Below are positions 8,835 to 17,155 of a stretch of DNA of 64,000 nucleotides, in pieces. Numbering within the stretch: position 1 is the stretch's first letter; each line of letters begins with the position of its first letter. The DNA comes from Salinimonas lutimaris. Its GTDB lineage: Bacteria; Pseudomonadota; Gammaproteobacteria; Enterobacterales; Alteromonadaceae. The notes under the pieces were generated by a model. The model worked only from the letters and a program-made list of their open reading frames with translations, had not been told where the DNA came from and made no database searches. Position numbers and translations under genes: made by a program. The stretch lies in the NCBI RefSeq assembly GCF_005222225.1, contig NZ_CP036536.1:1264001-1328000 (forward strand), read 5' to 3'.

Positions 8835-10452
8835 TTTTGCAGTTTCAAAACTTGCTGTTTTTACCTTATCCGTATTTGGTGGGTTACACGCTCAGGCTGG
8901 CGATCTTACGCTTCAGCCGAGCGTTTCTTCGGAATTAATCTTTCAGCAAATTGATTCTGAAACTCAGGGAGACCGTGACCTTAACACGTTACGAATTGAA
9001 CCTTCACTGAAAGCAATGTATGAAAGTGGGAAGGTCAATGCATCGTTTACTGGTACAGGTACTCATTTAGAGCGTGACAGCGAACTGAGTTCCACAGATG
9101 AAGATTATCTCGAGTATTTCTACAACGCCGATTGGGATGTTATTGACAGACTACTGACGGTTAGTGCCAGCGGTAGTTCTTCTTATCTGAATGCCAACAC
9201 CGACAACTTTTTGGTTTCTGATTTTCTAACAAATCCGAGCGATTTGGCTCGTACTGAAACAAATCGCCTCGGTGTAAGTTCAGACTTTACACGCAATCCT
9301 TATGTGTCGGGTAAAGCGCAATTAACCTACACCAAGGTCAAAACAGAGCAGACGCAGTTTGTATCTTCAAATCGTCTAGACAATGAAACTATTAAATTTA
9401 ATACATCGTTAAACAATGGTGATGCGGCCAGAAATTACTTCTGGAATGTAAATGCAGAGGCCAGTGATACAGACCGAGGGCAGGCTAACCTGGGCTCGTT
9501 TACCAGCCAGAAAGCGGATGGCTTTTTTGACCAGCATATTGTACAGAACTGGGCAGTAAGGCTGGCGGCACAAACTGAGTCACATGAGTTTACTGCCAAC
9601 AGTGGAGATATTTCCACTGAACGTAAATTTGATAGTGTTGGCCTGGGTGTGACTTATCGACAGGCAAAAAACCGTTCGGTTTCTTTGACTGCAAATAAAG
9701 CGAATTCTTCTAACCCTGAAAACGACGGAGATGTGTATCCAGGTGTAAATATCAACTGGGCATTTACTAACCGTACTAGTCTGTATGCGGATTTTGGTAA
9801 ACGTTTCTACGGCGATGCGGCGAATGTGAATTTTCAACATGCCACTCGAAGAATACGTACATCACTGACGTATTCTGAAGATGTCAGCGATTTTTCACAG
9901 TTGTTGTCTAACCCTGAAACACTTGGCATTTTTGTCTGCCCGGGTAGTAGTTTCTCTTTAGACTGCTTCCAGCCAAATACGCTTAACTATGATTTGGTAA
10001 ACGGTGAGCAGCTGGTTCAGATACTCGACACAAACAACGCGCTGGAAGATGATGTAGTATTGCGCAAGAACGGCAAATTGCAGATCAGTTATCAGTCTCG
10101 CAGGTTAACTGTAGGAGTGTATGTTCAGCAGGCCAAGGATGAATATCTTGGGCAAGGGTTTGAGCGTGAAACTCAGACAATTGGAACCAATGCGAATTAC
10201 CAGCTAGGGGCGTATACCAATTTGGTCGGCTCTATCAGCTTTGCTGACATTAATCGTGTTGACGAGGATGGTATTGAGACTGATAGTGAAAACACTCGAT
10301 TTTCACTGGGGCTGAATCATCAGTTGTCACGTTACTTTACTGCAAATGCTGAATTTTCTTACATTGATCGTAGTGGGGAAGCTCAGTTTAGTAGTTTAGG
10401 TAATGACTACAACGAACAGCGATTGACACTGGGTGTGACATACCGTTACTAG
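8824..10452 (+). CDS. XrtA-system outer-membrane beta-barrel protein
   Basis: Probable outer-membrane barrel that completes the export path; this family replaces the pore function missing from the short OPX lipoprotein (inference). The start is placed at ATG 8824, giving a clear signal peptide (MKRNFAVSKLAVFTLSVFGGLHAQA); the frame is open 12 codons further but the extension would spoil the signal peptide. An AAGAAAAGG ribosome site lies just before it, and the gene overlaps the kinase by 11 bases. The mature protein is made of alternating polar and aromatic strands, ends in an aromatic YRY as outer-membrane proteins do, and has no Cys pairs apart from one loop (CPGSSFSLDC). The length of 542 residues is usual for the family. 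Confidence 0.85.
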   Translation: MKRNFAVSKLAVFTLSVFGGLHAQAGDLTLQPSVSSELIFQQIDSETQGDRDLNTLRIEPSLKAMYESGKVNASFTGTGTHLERDSELSSTDEDYLEYFYNADWDVIDRLLTVSASGSSSYLNANTDNFLVSDFLTNPSDLARTETNRLGVSSDFTRNPYVSGKAQLTYTKVKTEQTQFVSSNRLDNETIKFNTSLNNGDAARNYFWNVNAEASDTDRGQANLGSFTSQKADGFFDQHIVQNWAVRLAAQTESHEFTANSGDISTERKFDSVGLGVTYRQAKNRSVSLTANKANSSNPENDGDVYPGVNINWAFTNRTSLYADFGKRFYGDAANVNFQHATRRIRTSLTYSEDVSDFSQLLSNPETLGIFVCPGSSFSLDCFQPNTLNYDLVNGEQLVQILDTNNALEDDVVLRKNGKLQISYQSRRLTVGVYVQQAKDEYLGQGFERETQTIGTNANYQLGAYTNLVGSISFADINRVDEDGIETDSENTRFSLGLNHQLSRYFTANAEFSYIDRSGEAQFSSLGNDYNEQRLTLGVTYRY

Positions 10453-10468
10453 TTGAACTGAAACTGAC

Positions 10469-10505
10469 AAAAAAGCCGGTTAATTTCGATTAACCGGCTT
10501 TTTTT
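10469..10505. terminator. Bidirectional terminator between convergent genes
   Basis: Hairpin AAGCCGGTTAAT...ATTAACCGGCTT flanked by A and T tracts. It ends both the export operon (plus) and the deacetylase gene (minus), whose stop codon overlaps the T tract. Confidence 0.88.
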
Positions 10506-11481
10506 AATTTGTCGCTCTTAGTTTTTCCAGCCAGGATGCATACCGGGTGGCTTTATTCAGCGTTGCCGGTAAACTTAGCCTGGGAACAGCAAACGCGTTG
10601 CTTCTGGCCTTACTGGCCACGTAATAGCCTGGTTCAGAGGTCAGTGCACCAATAAATCCATGCTCACGGACTACCGCCATAGCCCGCTCATCATAATCTT
10701 CCTGCATACCTACCGGATAACAAAACACTTTTGATGGAGCACTCAGGTGCTGGTTTAACAACGCCATGCTGTTGTTCAGTTCCAGGTGAATATCTGATGT
10801 TGTTAATGTAGACAGCGGATTGTGCGCACAAGTATGTGAGCCAATTACCAAGCCCTGAGATTCCAGTTCTGCCAGCCGGGCCCAGTTTGCCGGCGTGTAG
10901 CGACTTACATCCATCTGCTGAGCCGGGCATAATGCTGCTTCAATATCAGCTACAAACTTGCTGCGGGCCGACTTTTCCAGCCGCTTGGCATGCAATGACA
11001 ACTGCCGACGAAACTGCCGCTTATCTTTTAGCGACAGTACACGCTCACCGGGCATACCTAACGCGGCCACATCCAGTTGTTTACACTGGCTTGACTGCAC
11101 GGCGGTTGCAATACGGGCATCCCAGGGCAACTGACCCTCAATGAGGTCTGTAATCACAAACAGAGTAGGGTGGGCTTCGTATTTCAACAGAACCGGCAAC
11201 AGCGCATCGGTCTGGTCTTCATAGCCATCATCAACAGTAAAGCAAATATAGTTTTTAGCAGGATTAAGGCGGGTTTGCGGATCGAGCAATTCGTCCACAC
11301 TGATGAATGTACAGTTGTGCTTTATCAGCAGGCGCAGAAAATCTTCCAACATGGTCAGATCAGTTCCGTTTAAACCATGCTGTCCGCTGGGTCGGTGCAA
11401 TGTAAAAATGCACACGTGCTGGCTTAGCGCTTTGTTCAACAGCCAGTTTAGTCCCGGGCTTAAAAATAACGAATGAATCAA
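10504..11481 (-). CDS. Polysaccharide deacetylase family protein (NodB domain)
   Basis: Carbohydrate esterase 4-type enzyme, likely removing acetyl groups from N-acetyl sugars of the polysaccharide or its precursor. The catalytic motif 1 is FTVDDGYEDQ (81-90; Asp84-Asp85, with V replacing the common F). Motif 2 is GSHTCAHNPLS, with the two metal His. A further conserved FCYPVG follows later. The 325 residues carry no convincing signal peptide (the N terminus is hydrophobic only in short pieces), so it is cytoplasmic or weakly membrane-associated. It is convergent with the export operon and divergent from the second deacetylase at 11904. The substrate is unknown. Confidence 0.85.
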   Translation of the reverse strand: MIHSLFLSPGLNWLLNKALSQHVCIFTLHRPSGQHGLNGTDLTMLEDFLRLLIKHNCTFISVDELLDPQTRLNPAKNYICFTVDDGYEDQTDALLPVLLKYEAHPTLFVITDLIEGQLPWDARIATAVQSSQCKQLDVAALGMPGERVLSLKDKRQFRRQLSLHAKRLEKSARSKFVADIEAALCPAQQMDVSRYTPANWARLAELESQGLVIGSHTCAHNPLSTLTTSDIHLELNNSMALLNQHLSAPSKVFCYPVGMQEDYDERAMAVVREHGFIGALTSEPGYYVASKARSNAFAVPRLSLPATLNKATRYASWLEKLRATN

Positions 11482-11903
11482 GTTACAGTTTCCAACTTCT
11501 CAGGCAACTTCATCATGCCTTTATGCAAACAAGAACTTTTTCCTTGCACAAACCGTGACAAAGCAGAGCAAAACGTTAATCGATTATCTGTATTGGACCT
11601 ATTAGTCTAATTGCTTAGCGATTTGGGCTAACATTTGCTAACTTGACATCCTGTTGAGATGCGTCCATGCCTGTTGCATAAGCGTAGTGTTTTTAGACAA
11701 GCAACAGAAATTCGGGCTCTTCGGCACCAAAAGTATATAGGTATTAAGCTATCATATCCGATAGAATAAGCCCATAATTCGTTTTAGTACCCGGGTATAA
11801 CGGTAGAGCGTGTAAAAACGATCTTTTATTCCTGAAATTTACTATAAACGGTATTAAAAATTTTGCCTTGAAAAGGCGGCTAATAAAGGTTGTATAGTTA
11901 TTT
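11482..11903. other. Intergenic region between divergent deacetylase genes
   Basis: About 420 bases, AT-rich. It holds one sigma-54-like site (listed separately) and no open frame with an RBS. Promoters for both flanking genes must lie here. Confidence 0.5.
11624..11639 (+). promoter_or_regulatory. Sigma-54 promoter-like site upstream of the DUF3473 deacetylase gene
   Basis: TGGGCTAACATTTGCT has GG and GC at the correct distance and a perfect TTGCT -12 half; the -24 half is imperfect. It lies 264 bases before the start codon, which implies a long leader if used. Confidence 0.4.
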
Positions 11904-12788
11904 ATGTCGAACGTTAATGCGATGACAGTCGATGTGGAAGAGTATTTCCAGGTCGAGGCTTTCGCCAAAGATATTCCAATCAGCGAATGGACTGGTTACG
12001 AATCGCGGCTTGGACTGCAAATGGACAAGTTACTGCAAACTTTTGCAGACAATAACGTCAAGGCAACCTTTTTTACGCTGGGCTGGATTGCGCAAAATCA
12101 CCCGGACATTCTAAAGCGAATCATTGCCGAAGGTCACGAGATTGCCAGTCACGGCTTTATGCATCAGCATTTGTCTAAGCAAAACGCAGATGTATTTTTT
12201 GAAGATATCACCAAAGCCAAAGCGTTGATTGAAGATATCACTGGTGTAGAAGTAAAAGGCTATCGCGCTCCCTGTTTTTCGATCAGTGCTGATAACGACT
12301 GGGCTCACGACTTAATTGCCAAAGCGGGTTATCAGTACAGTTCAAGTAGTTACCCGATTAACCATGATCTTTATGGTGTGCCTAACGCGCCCAAAGATGC
12401 TTATCGTTTATCTAATGGCCTGCTGGAGATACCTGTCACAACGGCTAAGTTCGGCAATAAAATTTATCCGGCCGGCGGCGGTGGCTATTTCCGTTTGCTA
12501 CCTTTCTGGCTATTTAACTATCTGTTCAATAAAGGTCAGACCGATCGTATTGCAAACTTTTACACCCATCCGTGGGAGTTTGACCCTGAGCAGCCAAAAA
12601 TAGAAAGTAATTTCAAATCCCGGTTCCGTCACCACGTGAACCAGAAAACAGCGCTGCAGAAGCTAACCAAACTGTGTGCAAAGTACGAATGGACCAGTAT
12701 GGACAAAGCATACCTGAGCAAAGAGCACCCTGTACTGGGCGACTGGCAACAAGTCGCCAACGGCCAGTTTCTGACCACCGCAGTGTAA
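11904..12788 (+). CDS. XrtA-system polysaccharide deacetylase with C-terminal DUF3473
   Basis: A NodB-fold deacetylase of the subtype that accompanies exosortase A loci. Motif 1 is TVDVEEYFQVEAF (8-20), where the usual DDG is DVEEYF, typical of the subfamily. Motif 2 is SHGFMHQHL, and GYRAPCFSI is the conserved Arg-Ala-Pro. From about residue 155 comes DUF3473, with PAGGGGYFRLLP and FYTHPWEFDP. The 294 residues match the family length. There is no signal peptide, so it probably acts on a lipid-linked intermediate from the cytoplasmic side or on a nucleotide sugar (inference). It stands alone, followed directly by the repeat array. Confidence 0.9.
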   Translation: MSNVNAMTVDVEEYFQVEAFAKDIPISEWTGYESRLGLQMDKLLQTFADNNVKATFFTLGWIAQNHPDILKRIIAEGHEIASHGFMHQHLSKQNADVFFEDITKAKALIEDITGVEVKGYRAPCFSISADNDWAHDLIAKAGYQYSSSSYPINHDLYGVPNAPKDAYRLSNGLLEIPVTTAKFGNKIYPAGGGGYFRLLPFWLFNYLFNKGQTDRIANFYTHPWEFDPEQPKIESNFKSRFRHHVNQKTALQKLTKLCAKYEWTSMDKAYLSKEHPVLGDWQQVANGQFLTTAV

Positions 12789-12809
12789 TACCGCTACAAG
12801 CGGTCATCC

Positions 12810-13720
12810 ACCATATTCTGTTATCCCCGAGCAATCGGGGATCTCATATTTATCGTCATCCCCGATGAACCGGGGGATCACCCATTCACCGTCATCCTTG
12901 AGGAATCGGTGATCTCCTCTTTACCGTCATCCTTGAGGAATCGGTGATCTCCTCTTTACCGTCATCCCCGAGTAATCGGGGATCTCGCGAACAGGCTGGC
13001 TGATTTAACACAGCCTTGAACCGAGATAGTCACGTACCCAGGGAGATCCCGGATACCGCTATGCGGTTCCGGGACGACGGAAGGGGTAAACATCTTTGAA
13101 CCAGAGTAGTCACGTACCCAGGGAGATCCCGGATATCGCTCCGCGATTCCGGGACGACGCGTAATTGTGGTCATTCACAACATTTCGCTATCCCCGATCA
13201 ATCCGGGAATCACCAATTCACCGTCATCCCCGAGTAATCGGGGATCTCGCGAACAGTCTGGCTGACCCAATACATCGTTGAATCAGAGCAGTCACGTATC
13301 CAAGGAGATCCCGGATATCGCTCCGCGATTCCGGGACGACGCGTAATTGTGGTCATTCACAACATTTCGCCATCCCCGATCAATCCGGGAATCATCAATT
13401 CACCGTCATCCTTTAGGAATCGGTGATCTCCTCTTTACCGTCATCCCCGAGTAATTGGGGATCTCGCGAACAGACTGGCTGACCCAATACATCCTTGAAC
13501 CAGAGTAGTCACGTACCCAAGGAGATCCCGGGTACCGCTCCGCGGTTCCGGGACGGCAGAAAGGATATACATCCTTGAACCAGAGTAGCCACGTACCCAA
13601 AGAGATCCCGGATATCGCTCCGCGGTTCCGGGACGACGCGTAGTTGTGGTCATTCACAACATTTCGCCATCCCCATAACAACAAGGGATTTCCGCCCACC
13701 TCTCAAACCTGTCCTGAAAC
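12810..13720. repeat. Array of palindromic repeat elements, left of the GIY-YIG gene
   Basis: Full units of about 120 bases start near 12959, 13221 and 13439. Each begins with the hairpin GTCATCCCCGAGTAATCGGG and runs through a conserved middle (ctggctgacccaatacatc, then ttgaaccagagtagtcacg). It ends with a second hairpin around GATCCCGGATATCGC ... TTCCGGGACGAC. Right halves alone lie at about 13090-13160 and 13570-13640. Solitary left hairpins lie at 12824, 12855, 12891, 12928, 13180, 13368, 13404 and 13662. The two ends are imperfect inverted repeats of one another (GTCATCCC... / ...GGGACGAC). The same family, reverse-complemented and diverged, recurs at 50.5-58.2 kb. Confidence 0.9.
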
Positions 13721-13783
13721 ACGTCTTCACAACATGCTAAAACTTTAGGAATCTATACCTTTTGAATCTTATAGGGTAGAGAC

Positions 13784-14080
13784 GTGAAACAGCCAGCTGT
13801 CTACATCTTATCCAATGCCCGCAATACTGTGTTGTATGTTGGCGTCACAAGCGATATCAGTATGCGGATAGAAACCCATCAAAATGCAAAAATGACTGGT
13901 TTTGCGAAGCGGTACAACCTTTATAAACTGGTGTACTTTGAATACATAGATAGCATGGAACAGGCTATTGTAAGGGAAAAACGCCTCAAAAAATGGCCGA
14001 GAAAATGGAAAGAGGAGCTAATTGATAATGTTAACCCCGGCAGAAACGATATTAGCCACCTGATCGATCCAGTCTATTGA
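13784..14080 (+). CDS. Single-domain GIY-YIG nuclease family protein embedded in a repeat array
   Basis: A 98-residue protein consisting only of a GIY-YIG endonuclease fold. Seen: VYILSN (6-11) with YVGV (18-21) forming the two-part signature, Arg28 in RIETHQ, and Glu65 in REKRLKKW, the metal-binding residue. Basic residues are clustered at the end (KKWPRKWKEE). All catalytic positions are kept, so it may be active. The start is GTG at 13784, after AGGGTAGAGAC. The gene is flanked on both sides by arrays of the same palindromic element, with no partner gene. Function is unknown; similar small proteins (UPF0213 type) are widespread. Its position suggests it acts on, or travels with, the repeats, but this is inference. 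Confidence 0.85.
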   Translation: MKQPAVYILSNARNTVLYVGVTSDISMRIETHQNAKMTGFAKRYNLYKLVYFEYIDSMEQAIVREKRLKKWPRKWKEELIDNVNPGRNDISHLIDPVY

Positions 14081-14099
14081 TTATCTTATTTACTGTCAT

Positions 14100-14825
14100 T
14101 CACCACATTTTGCCATCGCGGATGAATCGGGGGATCACCCATTCACCGTCATCCCTGAAGAATCGGGGAGCTCCTCATTACCGTCATCCCCGAGAAATCG
14201 GGGATCTCGCGAACAGTCTGGCTGATTTAACACAGCCTTGAACCGAGGTAGTCATGTACCCAAGGAGATCCTTGATACCGCTGCACGTTTCCGGGACGAC
14301 GGGTAATAAGGGTCATTCACCACATTCCGTCATCCCCGAGTAATCGGGGATCTCGCGAACAGGCTGGCTGACCCAATACATCTTTGAACCAGAGTAGTCA
14401 CGTACCCAAGGAGATCCCGGATATCGCTCCGCGGTTCCGGGACGACGGTAGTGGTAAACATTCTTGAACCAGAGTAGTCACGTACCCAGGGAGATCCCGG
14501 ATATCGCTCCGCGATTCCGGAACGACGGAAGTGGAAAACATCTTTGAACCAGAGTAGTCACGTACCCAGGGAGATCCCGGATATCGCTCCGCGATTCCGG
14601 GACGACGCGTAGTTGTGGTCATTCACCACGTTTTGCCATCGCGGATGAATCGGGGAATCACCCATTCACCGTCATCCCTGAAGAATCGGGGAGCTCCTCA
14701 TTACCGTCATCCCCGAGTAATCGGGGATCTCGCGAACAGGCTGGCTGACCCAATACATCTTTGAACCAGAGTAGTCACGTACCCAGAGAGATCCCGGATA
14801 CCGCTGCGTGGTTCGGGATGACGAC
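14100..14825. repeat. Array of palindromic repeat elements, right of the GIY-YIG gene
   Basis: The same element as at 12.8-13.7 kb, same orientation. Full units start near 14183, 14328 and 14705. Right halves lie at about 14460-14526 and 14541-14607, and left hairpins at 14107, 14147, 14634 and 14674. The block 14107-14217 is repeated almost exactly at 14634-14742, showing duplication inside the array. Units stop about 25 bases before the end of the minus-strand acyltransferase gene. Confidence 0.9.
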
Positions 14826-14848
14826 TAACAGGCGATTAAAGGAAAAGA

Positions 14849-15856
14849 TTAGCTGTTACGCGACAACCACATCTTGCTCAACAGCCGTTTCTTGATATTC
14901 ATTCCATATTGACCATGAATAAATACACCGGATGTGTCTTTAAACACATTGCCCCAGTCGGCTTTATAGCTTTCTTCGCCGCGTAAGAAGTCGATGGCTT
15001 CTAATGCCAGATTAGGCATGTCAGAAATAATTTCGTGTAACAGAATAATGCCCGGAGACAGGTTTCTTTCATCGTCGCTGGTGACCGGCACGTAATAATA
15101 CAGATAGTCGTCGTGAACAAACCCTAAGTGTGCAGCCAGAAACGCCCCGTCTTTTTTAATACAGGCAAGGTGCAACTGGTCTTTAAACCCGGCCAGCAGT
15201 GACAGGGTTGCCTCGCGGTGCTGGGCATCTGTCAGGCTGTTGGCTCCATGGCGGGCGGCGCTCTGATCCAGTACCCAGTTTATCAAGGCTTCATCAAAAC
15301 CATATTGCGTATGTATCTCAATGGAGCCAGTCTGTTCCAGCTTACGTTTACGGCGGCGGGCTTCCCGGGCCACTTTGGCTTTTACCGGCGCCCCCTGGAG
15401 GCGGAAGAAGGTTTGCTGCCAGCTCTGGCAGGCTGCACTGCCGGATAAATTCAGCAGCGCATCGCGTAACGCCATATCCGGGTACTGAAGTAGCAACGGA
15501 TACGCCTGATACTGACTACGCTGAATATAACCGTGCATCGCGCCCAGAATGTCGGCCACCGGATAGGCTGAATCACATAACAACATCTGATAGTCAGTAA
15601 ACCGCTGGCATAAATGACTCAGCACAGGCAACGAAAAGCGCTTCGACAATGGCTTTACTACCAACGGCAATATGCCCACGCACTTATCCGCCATCCAGGC
15701 GCTTACCATAACCGGCGGCTGGCTATTCAGTGACGCCTGATAAGCACACCAGTCATAACTGATAAAAGGAGAGGCCTTTGTTTCTTTTTGTAATGTCAGC
15801 CATGCACCACGCAGGCTGTTCAGGGCAGGCAGACCCTGTTCAACTTTAATTAGCAT
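14849..15856 (-). CDS. CelD/BcsL-like GNAT-fold acyltransferase
   Basis: Probable N-acyltransferase acting on a sugar or lipid-linked intermediate of the polysaccharide. The 335 residues have the double-GNAT (FemAB-like) layout. Seen: a basic helix (REARRRKRKLEQTG) in the middle, GFVHDDYLYYYVPV, and the family signature AIDFLRGEESYKADW near residue 300. No signal peptide or membrane segment. Its ATG overlaps the stop of the FemAB gene upstream by one base (15856), so the two are translationally coupled. This is a second member of the fold beside the XrtA FemAB gene, and the two may modify different positions. Acyl donor and acceptor are unknown. Confidence 0.8.
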   Translation of the reverse strand: MLIKVEQGLPALNSLRGAWLTLQKETKASPFISYDWCAYQASLNSQPPVMVSAWMADKCVGILPLVVKPLSKRFSLPVLSHLCQRFTDYQMLLCDSAYPVADILGAMHGYIQRSQYQAYPLLLQYPDMALRDALLNLSGSAACQSWQQTFFRLQGAPVKAKVAREARRRKRKLEQTGSIEIHTQYGFDEALINWVLDQSAARHGANSLTDAQHREATLSLLAGFKDQLHLACIKKDGAFLAAHLGFVHDDYLYYYVPVTSDDERNLSPGIILLHEIISDMPNLALEAIDFLRGEESYKADWGNVFKDTSGVFIHGQYGMNIKKRLLSKMWLSRNS

Positions 15857-17148
15857 CAGGGCAGCTGCCGGGCCACATACGGGCCGATAATTTTAGTCAG
15901 CCATACCGGCAAACGCTGCCACACAGCAATGGCCATTTTAAATTTAGGATTATCAGGGTTAAGTGAGTCACCGCCCGCTTCTTTGCTGAAGTTGTACCAG
16001 TAATACTGCTGCGGCTCAGCCCCCCACTGCTTTTTGAACCGGTAAGTACCGGCGTCCTGCGTAGAACGGCCAAAGTCAAACCAATGCATTTTACGGTCAA
16101 TAGAAAATTTGAGTATGCGGTCGTACAACCACATATTCATGTTCATGCTATTGGCTTCACGCAAGGTGGAAGCCCAGGGAATTTCCATCATCTTGCCGTG
16201 CTCTAACAAAAATCCTGTCGCCACCGGTTTATCGTTGATGTAGGCCACTGCAATGTGACACTGCTCAGGCATCGCTTTTAACAAAGCTTCAAAAAACGCC
16301 TTGCTGTCTACCGGGGTGCCCAGATCACGCATATTCTGGGCAAACACATCATAATAGTCGTCTAATAATTCAATGCCGCCAATACGCAGGCGAGGCTGAT
16401 AGGTATCGCCTTTTTTTACCTGGGCCCGAATCTTAGTGCCAATTTCTCTATCAAACTGTTCGTAGGTATCTGGCATGGCCCGTAGCATCGACACCTTTTT
16501 GGTCGATGCCTCAAATTTGCCTTTGGCCAGCGTACGTACCTCAATATATTTGATGTCCTCTTTTTTGCTTTCGGTATCACATACCTCAAGTAGTGCATCA
16601 AACACGTTGGTAAACCGGGTTAACGGGCCGCCATAATTGAAAAACGGTAAAGAAACCGCAAAGGTGCCCATCAGCGGGGTGACCATAAATATCAGCGGCA
16701 AGCCGCCAACAATCTGGTCCTTATCATTTTTTGCCAAAAGCAGCTCAGCACTGGCGTGCGGCTGGGCGCGCAAAAAGTCCCACACTGCGCGGCTGTGATA
16801 CACACTGGCCTGTTTATGCTCAGCCACAAAGTGCCACCAGGCATCCGGAATCGCATCGGCGGCTATCCGGCTAACCGAAAAGTCGCCCTGAAATGCTTCT
16901 TCAGGTGCTGCGAACTGGCCGGGTAGAACCCTCACCGGGCTAGCGGCTTCTTCGTCTTCGTTCTGGGCTTTTAACAGGCGTTTTTGCTCGGTTTCCAGGT
17001 CTTTCACCCGGCTACTCACCTGCTGCATTTGCTCTATTAACGTAGCATGCTCGGCCGACCCGGACTCAACCTGTTTAAACTGACGGGCGATCTGGCCTTT
17101 TTCCGCTTTCAGCGATTTAAGCTCACTTTTTACTGCTTCGATATCCAT
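15856..17148 (-). CDS. XrtA/PEP-CTERM-system FemAB-related protein with N-terminal coiled coil
   Basis: A FemAB/GNAT-fold protein typical of exosortase A loci, presumably transferring an aminoacyl or acyl group. The start is placed at ATG 17148 (MDIEAVKSELKSLK), eight bases after the preceding stop. A start 15 codons upstream would overlap the aminotransferase gene and adds no conserved sequence. Residues 1-70 form a predicted coiled coil (KSELKSLKAEKGQ ... VKDLETEQKRLLKAQ), followed by an acidic linker and the catalytic FemAB part. That part includes FNYGGPL, ATGFLLEHG, WASTLREANSMNMNMWLYD and FDFGRSTQDAGTYRFKKQWG. The coiled coil is longer than the family needs and may mediate oligomerisation. 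Confident on family, not on substrate. Confidence 0.88.
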   Translation of the reverse strand: MDIEAVKSELKSLKAEKGQIARQFKQVESGSAEHATLIEQMQQVSSRVKDLETEQKRLLKAQNEDEEAASPVRVLPGQFAAPEEAFQGDFSVSRIAADAIPDAWWHFVAEHKQASVYHSRAVWDFLRAQPHASAELLLAKNDKDQIVGGLPLIFMVTPLMGTFAVSLPFFNYGGPLTRFTNVFDALLEVCDTESKKEDIKYIEVRTLAKGKFEASTKKVSMLRAMPDTYEQFDREIGTKIRAQVKKGDTYQPRLRIGGIELLDDYYDVFAQNMRDLGTPVDSKAFFEALLKAMPEQCHIAVAYINDKPVATGFLLEHGKMMEIPWASTLREANSMNMNMWLYDRILKFSIDRKMHWFDFGRSTQDAGTYRFKKQWGAEPQQYYWYNFSKEAGGDSLNPDNPKFKMAIAVWQRLPVWLTKIIGPYVARQLP

Positions 17149-17155
17149 GGGCTTT

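Noticed and set aside
12962..14622. Minus-strand frames of the MTTTTRRPG type
   Set aside because: Translation of the palindromic repeats; the same peptide appears wherever the repeat does.
12810..14825. CRISPR array
   Set aside because: Spacing is irregular, the interspersed sequence is itself repeated, and no cas genes are present; the GIY-YIG protein is not a Cas protein.
15199..15600. 133-residue plus-strand frame
   Set aside because: Antisense shadow of the acyltransferase gene with no RBS and unlikely composition.
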